Assembly: GCA_949291445.1 (NCBI GenBank)
Contig: CASEVT010000115.1
Location: 1-46,718, forward strand
From: an uncultured bacterium
Lineage (GTDB): Bacteria; Cyanobacteriota; Vampirovibrionia; Gastranaerophilales; Gastranaerophilaceae
Reading direction: 5' to 3'
DNA: 46,718 nucleotides
Within the stretch, counting starts at the first letter, position 1; each line of letters starts with the position of its first letter. A program made the position numbers and the translations under genes. The notes below the pieces were generated by a model. It made no database searches, was not told where the DNA came from, and saw only the letters and a list, made by a program, of their open reading frames with translations. Positions 43,427-46,718 of this stretch are shown here, one piece after another.

Positions 43427-44317
43427 ATGAATTGTTCTAAAAAAATGATAATTACAGGTGCAAACGGGCTTATAGGCAGACAGACCATAGAGCCTTTGAA
43501 GGCTGCGGGGTTTGATGTTTATGCGTTGACGATTGATGAATATAATCCCGATGTCGGTGTCAATTGGATCAGGTGTAATATTTTTGACGAGACGGCTGTG
43601 CAATCTGTCTTTGAATCTGTGAAACCTCAATATTTATTAAATTTGGCGTGGTGTACTACAAATGATTATTTGACTTCAAATCTTAATTTTGACTTTTTGA
43701 CTTCCGGTATGAAAATGCTTAAATATTTTCAAGAAAATGGCGGCAAACGGGTTGTGTTTGCCGGAACTTGTTTTGAATATGAATTTAAGGATGAACCGCT
43801 GAAAGAATATGATGCTATAAATCCTCAGACCGTTTATGCTAAGTGTAAAAATTATTTGAGAGAGTTGGCGCAGTTATTTTGTGAACAAAACGGTATTGAG
43901 TTTGCTTATGGTCGGATTTTTTATGTTTTTGGTGCAAACGAACATCCTAAAAGATTGACCGCAGTTATTGTTAATAATTTAAAAAATGATATTGAGGTTG
44001 TTATAAATAATGGTGATTTAATTAAGGATTATATGTATACAAAAGATATTGCCGGTGGGTTTGTGAAATTGCTTGATTCGCAAGTCTGTGGAATTGTTAA
44101 TATATGTACGGGTAAGGGAATAACTCTTCGTGAATATGCGAATTTGTATGCACAAAAATTGGGTAAAGAGAAATATTTGAAGATAAAAAAAGAAGATACA
44201 AACCAGCCGCCAATCATTGTTGGCGATAATCATCGCTTGACTAATGAGGTAGGATACAAAATTAAATATTCTACACAGGATGCTGTATCTGAGATTTTAA
44301 AACTATCGTCCTATTAA
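43427..44317 (+). CDS. SDR-family CDP-sugar reductase/epimerase
   Basis: From the ATG at 43427 (AGGAAAG upstream) the protein has 297 residues: IITGANGLIGRQ, LLNLAWCTTN, FAGTCFEYEF, the intact catalytic pair in VYAKCK (Tyr-x3-Lys) and the C-terminal GDLIKDYMYTKDIAGGFV. Its overall pattern and length resemble abequose/tyvelose synthase-type reductases and YerF, which reduce the keto group of CDP-linked deoxysugars. As the last gene of the cluster it is a good candidate for the final reduction after the carboligase. The exact product stereochemistry cannot be deduced. It is preceded by a 69-base gap with no promoter recognised. Confidence 0.82.
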   Translation: MNCSKKMIITGANGLIGRQTIEPLKAAGFDVYALTIDEYNPDVGVNWIRCNIFDETAVQSVFESVKPQYLLNLAWCTTNDYLTSNLNFDFLTSGMKMLKYFQENGGKRVVFAGTCFEYEFKDEPLKEYDAINPQTVYAKCKNYLRELAQLFCEQNGIEFAYGRIFYVFGANEHPKRLTAVIVNNLKNDIEVVINNGDLIKDYMYTKDIAGGFVKLLDSQVCGIVNICTGKGITLREYANLYAQKLGKEKYLKIKKEDTNQPPIIVGDNHRLTNEVGYKIKYSTQDAVSEILKLSSY

Positions 44318-44368
44318 AACGGCATAAAATATACGATTGTTCGAATATTCATAATAAAGATTGCAAAA

Positions 44369-44400
44369 CTTCATCACTAAACTTTACTATTTTAGTGAAG
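44369..44400. terminator. Bidirectional terminator between the sugar cluster and the 193-residue gene
   Basis: CACTAAA (44375-44381) pairs with TTTAGTG (44391-44397), extended by CTT/AAG with a bulge. On the minus strand the stem is followed by TTTTGC; on the plus strand only a weak T tract follows. It overlaps the stop codon of the minus-strand gene. Confidence 0.5.
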
Positions 44401-44973
44401 TATTGGTTTATTGTGGTATTTGGGTAGGTTTTGAATATCAATCTTTTTATCGTATTTTTTTAGATCCTTAATTTCGACAGTTTTATATAATTCTGTATCT
44501 TTCAGATTAAGTTGTTCATTGGAATTGATTTGCAACTGTTTATGACGAAGCTGTGAGAAACATTCACTCTGCTTCTTTTTAGGCAATTTCTTGCATTGAT
44601 TAATACTCTTATCAAAGTCATTTTTTCTGTCTATCCAATACTGCTTTTCCATGTTTTCATGAACTAAAGACCTTTTTGCTTGCTTTGTATAAAAATCAGC
44701 AAAAATGCTGCAATCATCTGCAAATAACAGTGAAAAATCACGAATTTTTTTAATTTTTTCATTGTCAGAGCGGCAGCCTGGAAATTGTTTCGCTTTTAAT
44801 TCACCTTCCTTTTGTGAGAGAATTTGAATTTCTTCATCTGTTTTTAGTTTTGGATTTAAAAATTGTTTTGGACAAAATTCCGTCCACTTGGGCGCAATAT
44901 CAGAATATGCGAAACTGCCTGCATATAAAATACATAATCCGCTCAATAAGATTGTTAAATAAGTCTTTTTCAT
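44392..44973 (-). CDS. Small secreted Cys-containing protein
   Basis: The 193-residue product has a signal peptide (MKKTYLTILLSGLCILYAGSFAYS) and a charged, helical mature part with five Cys (EFCPK, PGCRS, DDCSIF, NQCKK, SECFS) that could form disulfides in the periplasm. The mature protein is rich in Lys, Gln and Asp. AGGAA precedes the ATG (44971-44973) by eight bases. It is divergent from the next secreted protein gene, from which it is separated by 69 bases. I do not recognise a family. Confidence 0.7.
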   Translation of the reverse strand: MKKTYLTILLSGLCILYAGSFAYSDIAPKWTEFCPKQFLNPKLKTDEEIQILSQKEGELKAKQFPGCRSDNEKIKKIRDFSLLFADDCSIFADFYTKQAKRSLVHENMEKQYWIDRKNDFDKSINQCKKLPKKKQSECFSQLRHKQLQINSNEQLNLKDTELYKTVEIKDLKKYDKKIDIQNLPKYHNKPILH

Positions 44974-45024
44974 ACATTGTTCCTAACTTAGGACATTATA
45001 GCATGAAATTTCTTTCTAAAAATA

Positions 45025-45033
45025 TGATATAAT
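45025..45033 (+). promoter_or_regulatory. Extended -10 box before the 204-residue secreted protein
   Basis: TGATATAAT is a perfect extended -10 element (TATAAT at 45028-45033). The expected start near 45040 leaves only about three bases before the ATG at 45043, and no Shine-Dalgarno site exists. Confidence 0.5.
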
Positions 45034-45042
45034 TCAATTATT

Positions 45043-45657
45043 ATGAGAAAGATTTTGTTGTTATTTTGCTTATTAGCCTTCTGTTCACCAGCATTTGCAG
45101 GAAGTAAGGTTATAGTCCAAAGCATGGATAATTATACAACTGTTTCACCTAAATATCAGTTGACAGTTAAGGTTGTTGAGTCACATAAGTTCCACAGTGG
45201 TTTTACATTAGAAAAGGGCTCGATAATAAAAGGACCTGTCGTAAAGGTTACGGCTCCAAAACGTGGTAAGCGCAATGCGTACATAGTTATTCGTCCCACA
45301 ACTTACACGGTTCCTTCAAAGGGAAATCAAACGTATTACCTGAAAAATGGCAGGCTTGAAGCTAAGGTTTCTAAATATCATAAACTGAATAAAAAAGCTA
45401 CAGCCGAAAAGGGTGCGGTTAGTGTGGGCGGATTGTTATTACCTGGACTTTCTCAGATATATTATTTCGGTAAAGGATATTCTAATCCCGAGAAGGGTAA
45501 AACTCGGCTTGCCTCAGGTGGCCGTTGTGCGTACGAAAATTCTCCGCTTTCTTATGTTGAAAAGGGGCAAGAATTGCAAATTAAGCGCGGCGAGTATTTA
45601 AAATTAAAATTCTATGACGCTCAAAAACCTAAATGGCAAATTTTTAAACGATTATAA
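45043..45657 (+). CDS. Small secreted protein related to the one at 34827
   Basis: The 204-residue product has a signal peptide (MRKILLLFCLLAFCSPAFA) followed by one basic beta-rich domain: KYQLTVKVVESHKFHSGF, LEKGSIIKGPVVKVTAPKRG, RNAYIVIRPTTYTV. A hydrophobic glycine-containing stretch follows (about 125-145, SVGGLLLPGLSQIYYFG), and the protein ends IKRGEYLKLKF. The second and last motifs align with the C-terminal domain of the 390-residue secreted protein at 34827. The start has no Shine-Dalgarno sequence and appears nearly leaderless. Location is probably periplasmic or outer membrane; function is unknown. Confidence 0.75.
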   Translation: MRKILLLFCLLAFCSPAFAGSKVIVQSMDNYTTVSPKYQLTVKVVESHKFHSGFTLEKGSIIKGPVVKVTAPKRGKRNAYIVIRPTTYTVPSKGNQTYYLKNGRLEAKVSKYHKLNKKATAEKGAVSVGGLLLPGLSQIYYFGKGYSNPEKGKTRLASGGRCAYENSPLSYVEKGQELQIKRGEYLKLKFYDAQKPKWQIFKRL

Positions 45658-45722
45658 TTCTATAATTTATTCTAAATATGCAATCTATATTTGTATGTAA
45701 ATTTATTGAACAGAAGAGTTAA

Positions 45723-46718
45723 TTAAGAATCTTCACCCGTTTTTGTTTCAGTACTTGCTAGTGGAGTTTTTTCTGTTTTTTCTATTAACAATTTTTTTAT
45801 TCTCCTGTTCTTGTATTCAATAACTTTGAGTTTTAATTCGTTTATTTCTATTTCGTCATTAAGTTTAGCAAGTCTACCTAATACTTTTTGCACGTATCCT
45901 GCAATAGTTTCTACTTCTTCTTCCTGAAGTTCGATGTTGAAATACTCGAAAAACTCATCAACTCTGACGAGTCCATTAACAATATATTTATTTTCATCAA
46001 CTTTTTTAATATCTTTTTCTTCGTCATCAAATTCATCCTGTACATCGCCAAAAATTTCTTCTAATAAGTCTTCAAGAGATATAATCCCTGACATTCCGCC
46101 GAATTCATCAATTACAATTGCAATTTCTGTTTTATTTTTCTTGAAATTTTCGAGCAATGCGTCCGTTGCCATTGTCTCAGGTACAAAAAGAGGATTTCTT
46201 AAAATATTTTTTATGTTTATTTCCTGATTCCTCATTTTACAAGAATACAAATCTTTAACATGGAGTATTCCGACAATGTTGTCAAAATTGTCAGCATAAA
46301 CAGGGTATCTTGTATATTGATTTTCAAGAATCAATTCTTCCAGTTTCTTAATGTCAATGTCGACAGATATAGATACTACATCGCATCTTGGTATCATAAT
46401 CTGTTTTGCGCTAAGATCGGTAAATTTCAATGTGTTTTTTAATAAAAAGTTTTCAGTTTCATTTAATACGCCGCCTTTGTAGCTTGCATCAATAATCATA
46501 TCCAATTCTTCTTCAGTATGCACGGAATGAGACGGGTGAGCCGGTGGAATATTTAAGAGTTTCAACATCCAGTTGCCAAACCCGTTGAGCATAAAAATAA
46601 ACGGAGTAAATAATTTTGCTACAAAAACCAAAGGGCGTGTTATTGTCAAAGTGGTTGCTTCGGGATATTGAAGGGCAATTGATTTTGGCATAAGCTCACC
46701 TATAACCACATGTAAAAA
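45723..46718 (-). CDS. CNNM/CBS-pair transporter-like protein (CorC/HlyC type), C-terminal part
   Basis: The frame is open through the right edge of the window (in-frame FLHVVIGELMPKSIALQ), so the start lies beyond 46718 and about 332 residues are seen. The segment GELMPKS and the following hydrophobic part are the end of a DUF21/CNNM membrane domain. Then come a CBS pair (QIMIPRCDVVSI to YTRYPVYADNFDNIVGILHVKDL, and EIAIVIDEFGGMSGIISLEDLLEEIFGDVQDE) and the C-terminal CorC_HlyC domain (YIVNGLVRVDEFFEYF to VETIAGYVQKVLGRL). Such proteins are linked to Mg2+/Co2+ transport. The tail is rich in Lys, Glu and Thr. Confidence 0.92.
   Translation of the reverse strand, partial: FLHVVIGELMPKSIALQYPEATTLTITRPLVFVAKLFTPFIFMLNGFGNWMLKLLNIPPAHPSHSVHTEEELDMIIDASYKGGVLNETENFLLKNTLKFTDLSAKQIMIPRCDVVSISVDIDIKKLEELILENQYTRYPVYADNFDNIVGILHVKDLYSCKMRNQEINIKNILRNPLFVPETMATDALLENFKKNKTEIAIVIDEFGGMSGIISLEDLLEEIFGDVQDEFDDEEKDIKKVDENKYIVNGLVRVDEFFEYFNIELQEEEVETIAGYVQKVLGRLAKLNDEIEINELKLKVIEYKNRRIKKLLIEKTEKTPLASTETKTGEDS

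Overview
The window is AT-rich, gene-dense bacterial DNA from a Gram-negative-type (two-membrane) organism. The best guess is a non-photosynthetic relative of Cyanobacteria (Vampirovibrionia/'Melainabacteria', Gastranaerophilales-like). Three things support this: a YidC with the roughly 140-residue periplasmic insertion known from cyanobacterial YidC, a PDZ/radical-SAM/DUF512 protein of the type found in Cyanobacteria and Clostridia, and an envelope gene set (AsmA-like protein, CDP-dideoxysugar cluster) beside many non-Shine-Dalgarno starts. The placement is inference from gene content; no 16S rRNA gene, tRNA, CRISPR array or insertion sequence was seen.

Layout. 1-344: 5' part of an unknown minus-strand gene. 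603-6867: gatA, a secreted TPR/NHL protein, a CHASE2-cyclase-like membrane protein whose catalytic residues are all substituted, and an RqcH/NFACT protein. 6876-9979 (minus): queA, asd, dapB. 10072-15022: a STAND-type ATPase with TPRs, rsmG, a PadR-like regulator and the radical SAM protein. 15061-17849 (minus): trkA-trkH potassium uptake. 17974-19728: yidC and a beta-carbonic anhydrase. 20077-28595: a ribosomal protein operon, rpsJ to rplR, that ends in a UUCG-loop terminator directly after rplR, so the usual rpsE-secY-rpoA continuation is absent. 28707-35999: a large AsmA-like protein, a 628-residue low-complexity protein and a secreted protein with a long structured leader. 36049-44317: an eight-gene nucleotide-sugar cluster. 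44392-46718: two small secreted proteins and the C-terminal part of a CNNM/CBS (CorC-like) protein.

How the genes work together. The ribosomal operon is punctuated by non-coding segments with perfect complementary stems (rpsJ leader, rpsJ-rplC, rplP-rpmC, rplX-rplE, rpsN-rpsH) that look like translational or transcriptional control elements. The sugar cluster starts with the classical CDP-glucose route: cytidylyltransferase, 4,6-dehydratase and the PLP/[2Fe-2S] C3-dehydrase. It then adds a thiamine-diphosphate carboligase of the acetolactate synthase fold, two SDR proteins, an HpcH/HpaI aldolase and a HAD phosphatase. This is the gene logic of a CDP-linked branched 3,6-dideoxysugar such as yersiniose, with extra genes whose role is unknown.

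The most interesting signals are the hairpin-rich RNA elements at 20404-20526, 27066-27133 and 34631-34822, the branched-sugar cluster, the degenerate cyclase, and three genes with an extended -10 box placed for leaderless or near-leaderless transcription.
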